Assembly (NCBI RefSeq): GCF_029626175.1
Contig: NZ_JARUBM010000002.1
Location: forward strand, 3,055,001-3,119,000
DNA: 64,000 nt
Direction: 5' to 3'
Origin: Micromonospora sp. WMMD1082
GTDB taxonomy: Bacteria; Actinomycetota; Actinomycetes; Mycobacteriales; Micromonosporaceae
In this document: piece after piece, positions 1 to 8,890 of the stretch
Position numbering within the stretch: the stretch's first letter is position 1
Layout: each line of letters begins with the position of its first letter
Notes under the pieces: generated by a model
What the model was told of the DNA's origin: nothing
Seen by the model: the letters and a program-made list of their open reading frames with translations, nothing else
Database searches by the model: none
Translations under genes and position numbers: made by a program

Positions 1-2902
1 CGGGTCCGGCAAGTCCACCCTCCTCGATGCCATGTGCTACGGCCTGTACAACCGGTGCAGCTGGCACGGCGGCAGCGTCTCTGATCTCATCGCCCACAGC
101 GGCGACGGCACCCTCAGCGTGGCCTTCACATTCCAGGCCGGCACCACGGTGTGGCGGGTGGAACGCTCCACCAGCGCCCGCGGCGGCCCGCTGCACAGGC
201 TGACCGACGTCGACGCCGGCACCGTCGTGGCCACCGGAGCGAGCGCCGTCACCACTCAGGTGCGGCGCATCATCGGCCTGGACTACGACACGTTCCTACG
301 GTCGGTCATCCTGCCGCAGGGCCGCTTTCAGGAACTGCTGCGCATGCGCGACCGGAACCGGTCGACGATCCTGAAGTCGCTGCTCGGACTGGACCAGCTC
401 AGCGCGGTCCGCGAACACGCCCTCACCTTGCATACCCGCCTTGCGAAGCGCCTAGGCGAGTACCGCGAACGACGCGCCGAATTCCTGCGCGACCCCACGG
501 CGACGATCCGGGAGGCCACCGAGCGTCAGCGCGCCGCCCAGGAGCGCCTCGACCTCCTTCAGGCTGCCCAACACGCCGTAGCGAAGGCGGCGGAAGCCGC
601 GTCCGCGGCCCGCGCCCGCCACAGCGCCCTCGACAAGGCCCAGGCCCGACTTGTCGACGCGACGCCCGCCGACGTGACAGCCAAGTACCAGGCACTCCTG
701 GCCGCTGCTGCCGGCATCGCCAGCCGACGCGAACAGGTCGACCGGGAGCGGCACTCACTCGACCGGGAGACGCAGCGGCTCCAAGCCGAGCTCGACCAGG
801 CTGATGCCGAAGGCACCGGCGTGGAAAAGACCGCCTCAGCCGTCAGCACGCTCATCCACCTCGCCGAACAGGTACCCCAGCTCGACACTGCGGCCGAGCG
901 GCTGGAGAAGGAGGAGCGCGAGGTCCGCATCGGCAAGACCGCGCTGGACAACCGCAGGCAGGACGTCGCCAACCGCAAGGAGAAGGTCTTCCTTGCCGAG
1001 CGCGCCGCCGACGAAGCGACCGAACGCGTCACCCTCGCCGAGGCAGCACACCGGGCCGCGGCGGGCGCGCTCGCCGCCGTCCGACAGGCCACCGACGCCG
1101 CCCAGCACGCGCAGGAGCAGCTCACCGCCTGCCGAGACGAGGTTGCCAAGCTCAAGGCGGACGCGGCGGACGCGTCTGCGGCGGCCCGCGAGGCCGAGCG
1201 AGCGGTAGAAGCGGCCGAGGCCGAGGAAGCCCGCGCGCGCCGGTTGCACGCGACCGCGACCGCCGCGGACGGATGCGGACCCGGGGACGCCTGTCCGGTG
1301 TGCCAGCGGGAACTGCCGGAGAGCTTCATCGCACCCAGCGACGACGCGGCCAAGGCGGGCGCGACCGCACTGAAGGCCGCGCAGCAGGCCGCGAGGCGCG
1401 CGGCCACCGAGGAGGCCGCCGCAATCGAACGAGCCACAATCGCCGCGGACAAGACGCTGGCGGACGCGATCAACGGGGTGACGGCCGCCGCCACCAACCT
1501 CGACCAGGTCACCGCCGACGTCCGCGCCGTGCTCGGCGACGTCGATCTAGACGCACCGGACGCACAACTCCTGCACCACCGTGCCGCGTCTGTCCAGAGC
1601 GCTGCGGCCGACCGGGAAGTGGCCGAGGCCATTCACGGCGAGGCGCACGACGCCTACATCCGCGCCGACTCTCAGGTGCCCGTGCTGGAAGAGGAGCAGA
1701 CACGGCGGCAAGCCGCCTACGAGGAGGCGCGCGCCGAGCATGAGGCCACGCTCGTGCGGCTCAACCGTGCGGCACGCGGCGTACCGCGCGCCTTCCGCCC
1801 GGCCCAGGGACTCCTGCTCGCGGACATCACCCATCAGCGTGACCGCGCCCAGCAGCGGCAGAACGAACTCAAGCAGCTCTGCGACCGGCTGAACAACGTG
1901 CGAGGCCGCGTGGCTGAGTTGCGCACCGCGTCGGTCCTGCTCGACACCGAGGTCAACACCCACGTCACCCGTCCCGCCGCTGACTTGCGCCGCCAGCTCG
2001 ACACCCTGGCCGACCGCGTCATGGACGCCGGTGCTCTCCTCGACACCGCTGGGCACGCTCTGCGTCCCAGCGAGATCCCCCTCGCCGACGAAGCAGCCTG
2101 GGCCACCTCCCTGATCGAGCGCACTGTCGTCTTGGCCGCCGCATGCCGCGAGCAGGCGGAGGCCGCACGAGTGGCGGCCGACGCGGCCGAGCAGGCGGCC
2201 GAGCAGACTCGGCGCGGCTGCCAGGCCGACGACGACCACCACCTCGAGCGGCTGATCCGGGTGGCGAGCACCGCCGAGCACAACGCCGGCCGAGACCTCA
2301 GGCGGGCCACGGCACACCAGCCACTGGCCGCCGAGCTGGACCGCCGGATCCAAGCGGCCGAACCCACGGTCACGGCCCTGGGTGACCTGGCCGCCGTGCT
2401 CACTGACGGAAAGTTCGTCGCCAGCGCCGTCCGACAACGACAGCTTGCTCTGCTCGGCGCCGCCAGCAAGACCCTGCTGGCCGTTTCCGGGGGCAAGTTC
2501 GGCTTCGCCGAGAACTTCCGCATCATCGACACCGGGATCGGTCGGGCGCGCGACGTGAAGACCCTGTCCGGCGGAGAGACCTTCCAGGCGAGCCTCGCAC
2601 TAGCCCTGGCCGTGGTCGAACTCGCCAGCCGGGCCTCCGGCCGCGTCGACTCCCTGTTCCTGGATGAGGGTTTCGGCTCGCTCGACTCCGGCGTCCTGCA
2701 AGACGCCCTCAACGCTCTCGCCGCGCACAGCACGGCTGGCCGACTCGTCACGATCATCAGCCACATGCGCTCGATCGCTGAGATCACCGACCACGTCCTC
2801 GTGGTCGAACGCACCTTCACCGGCAGCCGGGCTCACTGGGCCAGCCCGGCCGAGCGCGAGCAGATCATCAACGACGACCTCAACCGCGGGCTGCTGTCGT
2901 GA
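1..2902 (+). CDS. sbcC: Nuclease SbcCD subunit C (5' end outside window)
   Basis: ATPase subunit of the SbcCD (Rad50-Mre11 type) complex, which with SbcD cuts DNA hairpins and processes double-strand ends. The gene enters from outside: at base 2 the frame is already in the Walker A loop (GSGKSTLLDAM), so a few tens of N-terminal residues are missing. About 966 residues are visible. They form an N-terminal ATPase lobe, a long Ala/Glu/Arg-rich coiled coil broken by a CPVC zinc hook near visible residue 431, a second coil, and a C-terminal lobe with signature LSGGETF (about 855), Walker B LFLDEGFG, D-loop SLDS and the ISH switch histidine. All catalytic elements look intact. The expected partner sbcD would lie upstream, outside the window. 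The stop overlaps a GTG that opens a short ORF. Confidence 0.95.
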   Translation, partial: GSGKSTLLDAMCYGLYNRCSWHGGSVSDLIAHSGDGTLSVAFTFQAGTTVWRVERSTSARGGPLHRLTDVDAGTVVATGASAVTTQVRRIIGLDYDTFLRSVILPQGRFQELLRMRDRNRSTILKSLLGLDQLSAVREHALTLHTRLAKRLGEYRERRAEFLRDPTATIREATERQRAAQERLDLLQAAQHAVAKAAEAASAARARHSALDKAQARLVDATPADVTAKYQALLAAAAGIASRREQVDRERHSLDRETQRLQAELDQADAEGTGVEKTASAVSTLIHLAEQVPQLDTAAERLEKEEREVRIGKTALDNRRQDVANRKEKVFLAERAADEATERVTLAEAAHRAAAGALAAVRQATDAAQHAQEQLTACRDEVAKLKADAADASAAAREAERAVEAAEAEEARARRLHATATAADGCGPGDACPVCQRELPESFIAPSDDAAKAGATALKAAQQAARRAATEEAAAIERATIAADKTLADAINGVTAAATNLDQVTADVRAVLGDVDLDAPDAQLLHHRAASVQSAAADREVAEAIHGEAHDAYIRADSQVPVLEEEQTRRQAAYEEARAEHEATLVRLNRAARGVPRAFRPAQGLLLADITHQRDRAQQRQNELKQLCDRLNNVRGRVAELRTASVLLDTEVNTHVTRPAADLRRQLDTLADRVMDAGALLDTAGHALRPSEIPLADEAAWATSLIERTVVLAAACREQAEAARVAADAAEQAAEQTRRGCQADDDHHLERLIRVASTAEHNAGRDLRRATAHQPLAAELDRRIQAAEPTVTALGDLAAVLTDGKFVASAVRQRQLALLGAASKTLLAVSGGKFGFAENFRIIDTGIGRARDVKTLSGGETFQASLALALAVVELASRASGRVDSLFLDEGFGSLDSGVLQDALNALAAHSTAGRLVTIISHMRSIAEITDHVLVVERTFTGSRAHWASPAEREQIINDDLNRGLLS

Positions 2903-3048
2903 CCGCGTTCCTCTACGAGCCAAGCCGCATCCGCTGCCGAGGCTGCGCGCACCGGCAGGTGCCTCGGGCGGGACGAGCCGGGCGTTTGGGCGCGTCGTTG
3001 CTGGTCACGACATCAGCGGTCATTGCACGCGGCGTCGCTGCTCGCTAG
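2899..3048 (+). CDS. Short ORF overlapping the end of sbcC (49 aa)
   Basis: A GTG codon overlaps the sbcC stop by 4 nt (GTGA), the arrangement of a translationally coupled downstream gene. It reads 49 residues before TAG. The N-terminus contains a CRGCAH segment that resembles half of a zinc finger, and nothing else is recognisable. It may be the 5' stub of a longer gene truncated during rearrangement, since the next gene (imuA'-like) has its own SOS promoter. No function is assigned. Confidence 0.4.
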   Translation: MTAFLYEPSRIRCRGCAHRQVPRAGRAGRLGASLLVTTSAVIARGVAAR

Positions 3049-3057
3049 GCTCGGCGT

Positions 3058-3073
3058 TCGAACGTGAGTACGA
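3058..3073 (+). promoter_or_regulatory. LexA (SOS) box before the imuA'-like gene
   Basis: TCGAACGTGAGTACGA matches the mycobacterial-type SOS consensus TCGAAC-N4-GTTCGA with one mismatch. It sits about 50 bp upstream of the chosen GTG of the imuA'-like gene, which is where LexA would be expected for a DNA-damage-induced mutasome component. Confidence 0.7.
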
Positions 3074-3122
3074 TCGACTTCCCCCGGTTCGCTCGCGATG
3101 GGTGGCGGATGGTGGGGATGTC

Positions 3123-3977
3123 GTGGGGGATGCAGCGTGGCTCGGTGGGGTGCCGAATCGAGATGAGGTCGCGCGGGTACTCGCGGAGGTGTCTGCCGGC
3201 CGGGGGCGACGGGCCGCGCCCGATGTGCCGCTGCGACGCGCGAGTGATGCGGCCGTGCACGATCGGTCTGTCGCCGCCGCGTTGGCGGTGCCGGATGAGC
3301 TGGCCGGGGTGCTGCCGTCGGGGCTGCGCCGGGGCGCCACGGTGCGGGTGACCGGGTCGACCTCGCTGCTGCTGCTCCTGCTCGCCGGTGCCATGGCGGA
3401 TACGGACCTGTGGAGCGCGGTGGTGGGTGTGCCGCACCTCGGCATGCTCGCCGCGGCCGAGCTGGGGGTGCCGCTGGAGCGGCTGGCGCTGGTTCCTTCG
3501 CCTGGGCCGGATCTGCCGGCGGTGGTGGGCGCGCTGGTCGACGGGATGAGTCTGGTGGCTGTCACCTCGCCGGGGGCTGGTGTCGGTGAGGCTACGGCGA
3601 GGGCGCTGGGCAGGCGGGCTCGCAGTCGGGGATGCGTGCTGGTGGTGGGCCAGGGGTGGCCCGGTGCCGATCTGGAGATCAGCGCCGGTGGTCGCCGCTG
3701 GGCGGGGCTGGGCGAAGGTCGTGGGCGGCTGCGGTACTGCGATTTTGATATCGAGGTGCGGGGCCGGGGGTCGGCCGCCCGACCGCGGCGGGCCACCATC
3801 CGCCTTCCCCACGGGGCCGATATCGGCCCCGTGCGGACCTGGGAACATTCGGACGGAGCCGGGGATCGGCGTCGGAAGGCGATCGAGGGAAGGATGCCGG
3901 ACGGTTCTCCTTCACCATGGCACATCGGGCCCGATGGGCTGGTCGGCCCGCCCGACAAGACACCGCGCGCGGGATGA
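3123..3977 (+). CDS. imuA': ImuA'-like SOS mutagenesis protein
   Basis: RecA-fold-like accessory protein of the actinobacterial ImuA'-ImuB-DnaE2 translesion mutasome. About 284 residues. The core resembles the family: LPSGLRRGATVRVTG followed by a Leu/Ala run in place of a true Walker A, then VVGVPHLGMLAAAELGVPLE and an AVTSPGAGVGEATA segment. The GTG at 3123 is preferred because a GGTGGGG stretch lies 5-7 nt upstream; GTG 3102 has no such signal. An SOS box lies 50 bp upstream. Normally imuB, a Y-family polymerase, follows directly. Here no polymerase follows, and the C-terminal 45 residues (after VRTWEHSDG) look unlike the family, so the locus was probably cut by a rearrangement. Confidence 0.65.
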   Translation: MGDAAWLGGVPNRDEVARVLAEVSAGRGRRAAPDVPLRRASDAAVHDRSVAAALAVPDELAGVLPSGLRRGATVRVTGSTSLLLLLLAGAMADTDLWSAVVGVPHLGMLAAAELGVPLERLALVPSPGPDLPAVVGALVDGMSLVAVTSPGAGVGEATARALGRRARSRGCVLVVGQGWPGADLEISAGGRRWAGLGEGRGRLRYCDFDIEVRGRGSAARPRRATIRLPHGADIGPVRTWEHSDGAGDRRRKAIEGRMPDGSPSPWHIGPDGLVGPPDKTPRAG

Positions 3978-4352
3978 TGGCGCCGGCTCATCGCGCGGGA
4001 GCGGCTGCGGAGCTGGGGTTCCGAAGCTGATGGCTTCACGTCTGCCCGAGGCCCCTGACCCCTGCAGGCGGCCACTGGGGTGCCACCTCTCGTCGTCCAC
4101 CGGTGACAAGTGCCTCTGCCCGTGAGTGGTCTGTGGCTGCGCCGGCGGTCCGAGCGGGTGACAACCCATCGCTGCCTGCCACAGTCACGCCGTTACCGCC
4201 TCAGGCGAGGAGTGTGGGCCGGGGCTCGTGGTGGCAAGAGGTCTACGGTGCGGCATGAGGGCATAGGGTGGCCACGGCATGATCACGCCGCCGCTCGCCG
4301 TCGATGCGCCGCGCGGACCGGACGTGAGATAGGCGTGGAAGAGCACTATTTG
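3978..4352. other. Intergenic, no gene recognised
   Basis: 375 bp between the imuA'-like gene and the end of the minus-strand XRE gene. No convincing ORF or RNA gene was found. A piece of imuB would be expected here and I could not recognise one. Confidence 0.5.
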
Positions 4353-5861
4353 CTATAACTGGTCCATTTTGCGCAGCATTCTGATTCCCTCGAGAATGAG
4401 CCTTGCTGCCGCGCTGAAGTTGGCTGGGTACCAGTGCTGTTGGATATCGGTAGCACCTGGAGGCAGTCCAGTTCCCGCCACGAAAGTCCAACCCGACGGA
4501 ACGCGGACCAAAAGGTTCGGCTCGGATTGCGGAAGCCACTTTCGTGTCATGAGGATGACTCCATGCCTGATCCGTTGGAGACGTCGCCAGTCTCCCCAAA
4601 AGAGGTCGGCTGCGGTCCCCTTGGTTCGTCGATCTTGGCCTGGGGCTGCATGAAACTGCAACCAAATCGGCCCGACCCAGAAGCTCGGAAATGCGACTTT
4701 ATATCTGCCTTGGCGGTCTAGGGGGGCGCCGGATGAATTATACGTACGCTCGATTCCTAGATAGCCATCGAGCTTGTATACATGATCAAGTCGGGCGATG
4801 AACCATCGAACCTCCTGGGGTATGGAACCCTTGCGCTCAAGTGTCTCTATTTGATTATCTGTGATATGCGGCTCACTGCTCATCCCGGCTATCGAATTGG
4901 CTCCCATGGCGGCGGCCTTCGTTGAAAGGTTGCGGCTAACGCGTCGAATCTCCTTGACCCCTTCCAGTGGCTGAAGGATTTGTGTCTCTAGCTCATCGCG
5001 GCCGTTGACGCGCAGGGTTCCTGCCCAATTTGTCTGTACGATGGGGGCATCTTCAAGCGGATGTATCGTCGTATTGGGCCGCATGAAGCCAAGGTGAGGT
5101 TTGACGCGGCTCCAAAGAATTCTGAATTTGGACGTGGCGAGTTTCATCGCATCGAGGTCAGCATTTACGCGCGCAACTTCCTCAGTCCGAAGTTTGGGTG
5201 GATTGGCGTATCTCCCACTTGCGACGACGATGCCAGAGGCGGACTTCATCCCGATCCGCTCGATAACGCCCTTCGGCACAGCGCCATTGCCGAAGTCAGC
5301 CCAAGCATGGTCGCTGAATCGGACTTGAAGAGCAGGGTTGGGTACGCTCGTGGGACTGTGAACCAGAAGGCCGGCTGAGGTTGTGGGCACTTCGAGGTCT
5401 GCGCCGAACGGACCCCAGCCGACCGATGCCATCAGGGACTGGTCGTCGGCCACACACCTAAGCCACAACCAGGCCGGACGGCCACCCTTGGCGTCATAGT
5501 TGTGCTCCCAGTACAAACGTGGCGGCAGAGCCGAGACCGACCCGGCTGCCTGCCAAAGACCCACTAGCGCTTCTTGCTCTTCCGCGTCGCGGCATAGGGC
5601 GACGGCGATCTTGCGCACGACGTGAAGCTTTGGAGAGCGGAGGCCAGCCTCCCAGTTCGCCACAGTGCCCTTGCCGCTGACCTTCGGCTTGCCCCCAGCC
5701 CTTCGATCTTGGGCAGCCAGCGCGTCAACGAGCTCCTGCTGGGTTAGTCCCGAGTGCTGGCGCCACGCCAGTAGTACCTGGCCTGGGTCAAGGCGATTGA
5801 TGGGGTTCATGCTGGAAGCGTCAAGCAACCGCATCTGCCGCTGCAACACCGGGGAGTTCAC
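4353..5861 (-). CDS. XRE-type HTH protein with large unknown C-terminal domain
   Basis: 502 residues from GTG 5861; ATG 5810 would remove 17 residues and also fits. A helix-turn-helix of the Cro/CI type covers about residues 28-90 (VLLAWRQHSGLTQQELVDAL, then GTVANWEAGLRSP), so it should bind DNA. The remaining 400 residues belong to no family I recognise; they are rich in W, R and hydrophobics and have no clear membrane segment. Codon use is visibly less GC-biased than all neighbours, with many A/T third positions and AT runs around 4720-4900, pointing to recent acquisition. It is divergent from a small membrane peptide gene 132 bp away, and the two may share a promoter region. Function unknown. 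Confidence 0.75.
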   Translation of the reverse strand: MNSPVLQRQMRLLDASSMNPINRLDPGQVLLAWRQHSGLTQQELVDALAAQDRRAGGKPKVSGKGTVANWEAGLRSPKLHVVRKIAVALCRDAEEQEALVGLWQAAGSVSALPPRLYWEHNYDAKGGRPAWLWLRCVADDQSLMASVGWGPFGADLEVPTTSAGLLVHSPTSVPNPALQVRFSDHAWADFGNGAVPKGVIERIGMKSASGIVVASGRYANPPKLRTEEVARVNADLDAMKLATSKFRILWSRVKPHLGFMRPNTTIHPLEDAPIVQTNWAGTLRVNGRDELETQILQPLEGVKEIRRVSRNLSTKAAAMGANSIAGMSSEPHITDNQIETLERKGSIPQEVRWFIARLDHVYKLDGYLGIERTYNSSGAPLDRQGRYKVAFPSFWVGPIWLQFHAAPGQDRRTKGTAADLFWGDWRRLQRIRHGVILMTRKWLPQSEPNLLVRVPSGWTFVAGTGLPPGATDIQQHWYPANFSAAARLILEGIRMLRKMDQL

Positions 5862-5993
5862 ACTTTTCCGCCGGATCGACGTCGCGGCCTAGCCAAGTCG
5901 CAGAATCGTAGACGAACGCCTGCAGGACGCTCTACATGGGACGGCACGGCCCTCGTGTCCGGGCCCAGGCAGACCAGGGGATGAGGTGACGAG

Positions 5994-6116
5994 GTGGGAG
6001 CGGATCAAGATGGCCAGGCGCCCGACCGGACAACTGCTCGGCTGTACGCATGGGCAGCCGTTCTCAGTGCGATGGCCGCTCTTGTGAGCGCCATCTCAGG
6101 ATGGCTCACCACCTGA
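5994..6116 (+). CDS. Small single-pass membrane peptide (40 aa)
   Basis: GTG start with a GAGG Shine-Dalgarno 7 nt upstream and an in-frame TGA just before it, so this is the only start. It encodes 40 residues: a charged N-terminus (GADQDGQAPDRTTARLYAW), then one hydrophobic helix with the Gly/Ala/Ser pattern LSAMAALVSAISGWL, ending in two Thr. It is divergent from the XRE gene at 4353-5861. Small membrane peptides beside XRE genes can be toxins, holin-like or regulatory; which applies here cannot be told. Confidence 0.5.
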   Translation: MGADQDGQAPDRTTARLYAWAAVLSAMAALVSAISGWLTT

Positions 6117-6500
6117 CAGTGTCTCGCTGAGCCGGTGGGGTATATCGGTGGGACGGCCGCTGCCTGTCGGGTACGGACGGCGACCGTCTCCTTCTTGGGC
6201 GCGTTATCTCCGGCTGTCGGCCAGTCGCCTAATAGTCTAGGCAGCCGACGATCGGAAAGTCGCTTTCTCCGGCGCAGTCTGTACGCCCACTTTGGCGTAC
6301 CCGACTCTGTGCGGGAACCCGTACGCCGACAACGGCGGAGTGACTCCGCCGGAAGTCCAGCCGCGGGAGGTCCGGCACGGTCCGTCCGCCGCGACCTCGG
6401 CGCGGCTGCTGGTCGCTACCGGCGGGTCGGCGAGTCGGGCCGGGCACCCGCAGGCGATGGTGGTGCTCGACGGTCGACCCATCGCAGCGTGTGAGGGCGG
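6117..6500. terminator. Intergenic region with two hairpins, probable terminator of the tryptophan operon
   Basis: No convincing gene. Two perfect inverted repeats lie downstream of the minus-strand operon: GTACGCC/GGCGTAC (6281-6300, 6-nt loop) and a 9-bp arm pair centred on 6342 (6333-6351). Either could end the operon transcript. Neither has a T tract. Confidence 0.4.
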
Positions 6501-7730
6501 TCAACCGGTAGCCCGGTGTGCGGTGGTGGTGCGGCGGCGGAAGACGGTGGTGTCGAGGTTCTGTCGGAGGTAGGGGGTGCCGGGGGTCGCGCCGGTGCCG
6601 GTTGTTTCGGTGCCGAGCATCCGCACCGCGAGGCGGTGGTGGGTGCGCCGCCACTGCCGTAGGGCGGCGGTGAACTGGCGCATTCCGTCGGCGAGGGTTG
6701 GTGTGCTCGCGATGACGTGCTGGTCGGCGCGGATCGCGTCGAGGGTGTCGTCGATGCTGGCGTGGCCGCCGCGGATGCGTGCTTGCACGTCGGGTACGGA
6801 GCGGTACGCCACCGAGTGGAGTCGTTGTGGGTCGGGTGTGCGGCACAGGGATTCGACGAGTTTGTAGGCGCGGGATTGGATGGCGCTGGCCCCGTCGGTG
6901 TTTTCGCGGAAGGCGTGGAACGCTTCGGGTTGCATGGTGGCCAGCAGAGACCACATCGGGGCGGTCTCCCGTAGCAGCGTCGCGGCGAGGCAGAGGCGGT
7001 TGCCGGCGGCGGGCAGCCGGTTGTCGCCGACTGCGGTTCTGACCGCGGTGAGGTCGACGGCGAGCTGAGCGAAGCACAGCTCGAATGCCTGCAGCGTGCG
7101 GATGAACAGATATTCGTCGTGGACGGTGGAGACGGGCAGCATGGTGGTGCGCAGGGTCATCCGGTCGGCGCTGGAGCGGTCGACGCAGACCATCGCGGTG
7201 AGCCGCCGCGCCGCCGACAGCGGGTCGTCGTCGAGGGGTGTGGCGAAGCTGAGCCGGCGCAGGGCGGGAACGGTGGCGCGGACCGCGTGGCGCAGGCGTT
7301 TGCGTACGACGGGCGCGCTGGGGCGGAGCTGGGGCAGCGGGTTCCGGGTGCCGTCGAGGGCGTGCAGCTCGAAGCCGATGAGGTCGGCCAGGAGCAGCAC
7401 GTGGTGGCGGTCGCGGCGGACCATCAGCCGGTCGGTGTGCTCGCCCGCGGTGTCGGGGTCCGGGATGGGCAGCAGGGGGAGAGCCAGGTAGCTGCGGTAG
7501 TCGAACCGGTTGTCTGCCTTGTCCAGGGCGGTGGACAGGAACGCGGCGAGGCGCTCTCGGGGGCCCGTCACCGTGGGAAGCCGGTCACGGGCGGTCTTGA
7601 GCAGGTTCAGCCAGTCCTCGGGCATGGCGTGTTTGCCGTAGTGGTGGAAGGCGTCGATGGTCTGCTCGTAGGGGAACCGGTGGCTGGTGGGTGGGCCGGC
7701 AAGCCAGTGCCGCAGGGCGTCGGTGTTCAT
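6501..7730 (-). CDS. Tryptophan 2,3-dioxygenase superfamily protein (long form)
   Basis: 409 residues, last gene of a three-gene operon; ATG 7730 overlaps the stop of the PLP gene (ATGA). It belongs to the haem-dependent TDO/IDO superfamily, which oxidises the indole ring of tryptophan or relatives. The C-terminus carries the family signature around the proximal histidine: WRRTHHRLAVRMLG, then TGTGATPGTPYL. A second block, MLPVSTVHDEYLFIRTLQAF, covers the distal-side helices. It is longer than classical TDO (about 280) because of an N-terminal all-alpha extension. Its place beside a shorter TDO-like gene and a kynureninase-like gene suggests a tryptophan-derived metabolite pathway. Substrate and product are not predictable. 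Confidence 0.75.
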   Translation of the reverse strand: MNTDALRHWLAGPPTSHRFPYEQTIDAFHHYGKHAMPEDWLNLLKTARDRLPTVTGPRERLAAFLSTALDKADNRFDYRSYLALPLLPIPDPDTAGEHTDRLMVRRDRHHVLLLADLIGFELHALDGTRNPLPQLRPSAPVVRKRLRHAVRATVPALRRLSFATPLDDDPLSAARRLTAMVCVDRSSADRMTLRTTMLPVSTVHDEYLFIRTLQAFELCFAQLAVDLTAVRTAVGDNRLPAAGNRLCLAATLLRETAPMWSLLATMQPEAFHAFRENTDGASAIQSRAYKLVESLCRTPDPQRLHSVAYRSVPDVQARIRGGHASIDDTLDAIRADQHVIASTPTLADGMRQFTAALRQWRRTHHRLAVRMLGTETTGTGATPGTPYLRQNLDTTVFRRRTTTAHRATG

Positions 7731-8890
7731 CGCGGAGTCCCCGATCGGTGATGGCCGGCGTGGTGTCGATACGCGGCGACGGCCTCGCAGGCGGCGTCGA
7801 TGTCCTCGTCGGTGGTGTAGGCGTGTGTCGCCAGGCGCAGCACGCCGCTGCGGGGGGCGGTCACGATGCCCCGGTGCCCGAGCCACACGGACATGGCCTC
7901 GGGGTGGGCGTCGACGAGTGCGAGGTGGGCGCCCTGCGCGTCGGGGGCGCTGGCCATCCGCACCATCTCGCCTTGGGCACGCAGGCGTCGCGCGGTGGTG
8001 GCGATCAGCCGTTGAGTGTGGCGCCGGACCTGCTGTAGGTCGAGGTCGTTGACGAGGGACAGGCCGGCGACGGCGGCGTAGACGGCGGCGGCGGCGGGTG
8101 TGCCGGTTTCGTACCGGCGCGCGTGGGGTGGGGAGTCCAGGACGGTGGCGCGCAGCGTGTGGGGGGCGGCGCGGCCGAGCCAGCCGGTGAGCGTCGGCGC
8201 CGGGCCGGCTCCGGGCTGCCGGACGTAGAGGAAGGCGAGTCCAGGCAGTCCGAGTAGGTATTTGCCGGTGCCGGCCACCAGGTAGTCGCAGCCCATCGCG
8301 CCCACATCCAGGGGCATGACGCCGGCGGCCTGGTAGGCGTCGACGAGCACGGCGGCGCCAGCGGCGTGCGCGGCGTCGGCGACCCGCCGCACGTCGAGGC
8401 GGACGGAGTCGCGGTAGGTCACCAGGGGCACCGACACCAGTCCGGTGCGGTCGGTGATCTGTGCCAGGTAGTCGTCGGCGCTGACCGTTCCCGGTGGGCT
8501 GCCGCACCAGCGCACGCGCATCCCTTTGCGGGCCAGCCAGACGTGCGCGATCCCGGGGAACTCGGCGTAGGTGGTCAGGATCTCCCGGCGGCGCCCCCAC
8601 CGTCGGGAAGCCGCCGCCTGGTAGGCGGCGACGCTGGCGTTGGGCAGGATCGCGACCTGGTCGACGTCGGCACCGACGAGCCGCGCGAACAGCTCTCTGG
8701 CGAGCGTGGCCTGGTGCTCGCAGGCCTGCCAGAATCCCGGGCGGCCGAGGTCGTCGAGCATCCGGCGCAGCGCGTGGTCCACTTCGCTGGTCCGCGGGGC
8801 GATGCTGCAGGCCGCCAGGTGCGCCCCCAACGTGGGTGCGCTCAGCCGCTGCCGCAGCGATGCCGGCTGGGGCGGCGCCACCGCCGTCAC
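7727..8890 (-). CDS. Class V aminotransferase-fold PLP enzyme, kynureninase-like
   Basis: 387 residues. GTG 8890 overlaps the upstream TDO stop (GTGA) and the gene's own stop overlaps the next start (ATGA), so the three genes are tightly coupled. Fold-type I PLP enzyme of the kynureninase/cysteine desulfurase group. VDAYQAAGVMPLDV contains the PLP-nitrogen aspartate (D184) and AGTGKYLLG the Schiff-base lysine (K210). A late RYETGTPAAAA segment matches the phosphate/substrate region. With tryptophan dioxygenases on both sides, cleavage of kynurenine to anthranilate plus alanine is the natural guess. The overall pattern is not diagnostic for kynureninase against other class V enzymes. Confidence 0.8.
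   Translation of the reverse strand: MTAVAPPQPASLRQRLSAPTLGAHLAACSIAPRTSEVDHALRRMLDDLGRPGFWQACEHQATLARELFARLVGADVDQVAILPNASVAAYQAAASRRWGRRREILTTYAEFPGIAHVWLARKGMRVRWCGSPPGTVSADDYLAQITDRTGLVSVPLVTYRDSVRLDVRRVADAAHAAGAAVLVDAYQAAGVMPLDVGAMGCDYLVAGTGKYLLGLPGLAFLYVRQPGAGPAPTLTGWLGRAAPHTLRATVLDSPPHARRYETGTPAAAAVYAAVAGLSLVNDLDLQQVRRHTQRLIATTARRLRAQGEMVRMASAPDAQGAHLALVDAHPEAMSVWLGHRGIVTAPRSGVLRLATHAYTTDEDIDAACEAVAAYRHHAGHHRSGTPR

Noticed and set aside
559..1632. Long open frame on minus strand across sbcC
   Set aside because: Ser/Ala-rich antisense reading of a coiled-coil gene in GC-rich DNA; sbcC on plus has all its motifs.
6135..6494. 119-codon plus-strand ORF downstream of the tryptophan operon
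   Set aside because: No Shine-Dalgarno, Arg-rich end, and it spans two hairpins that look like terminators.
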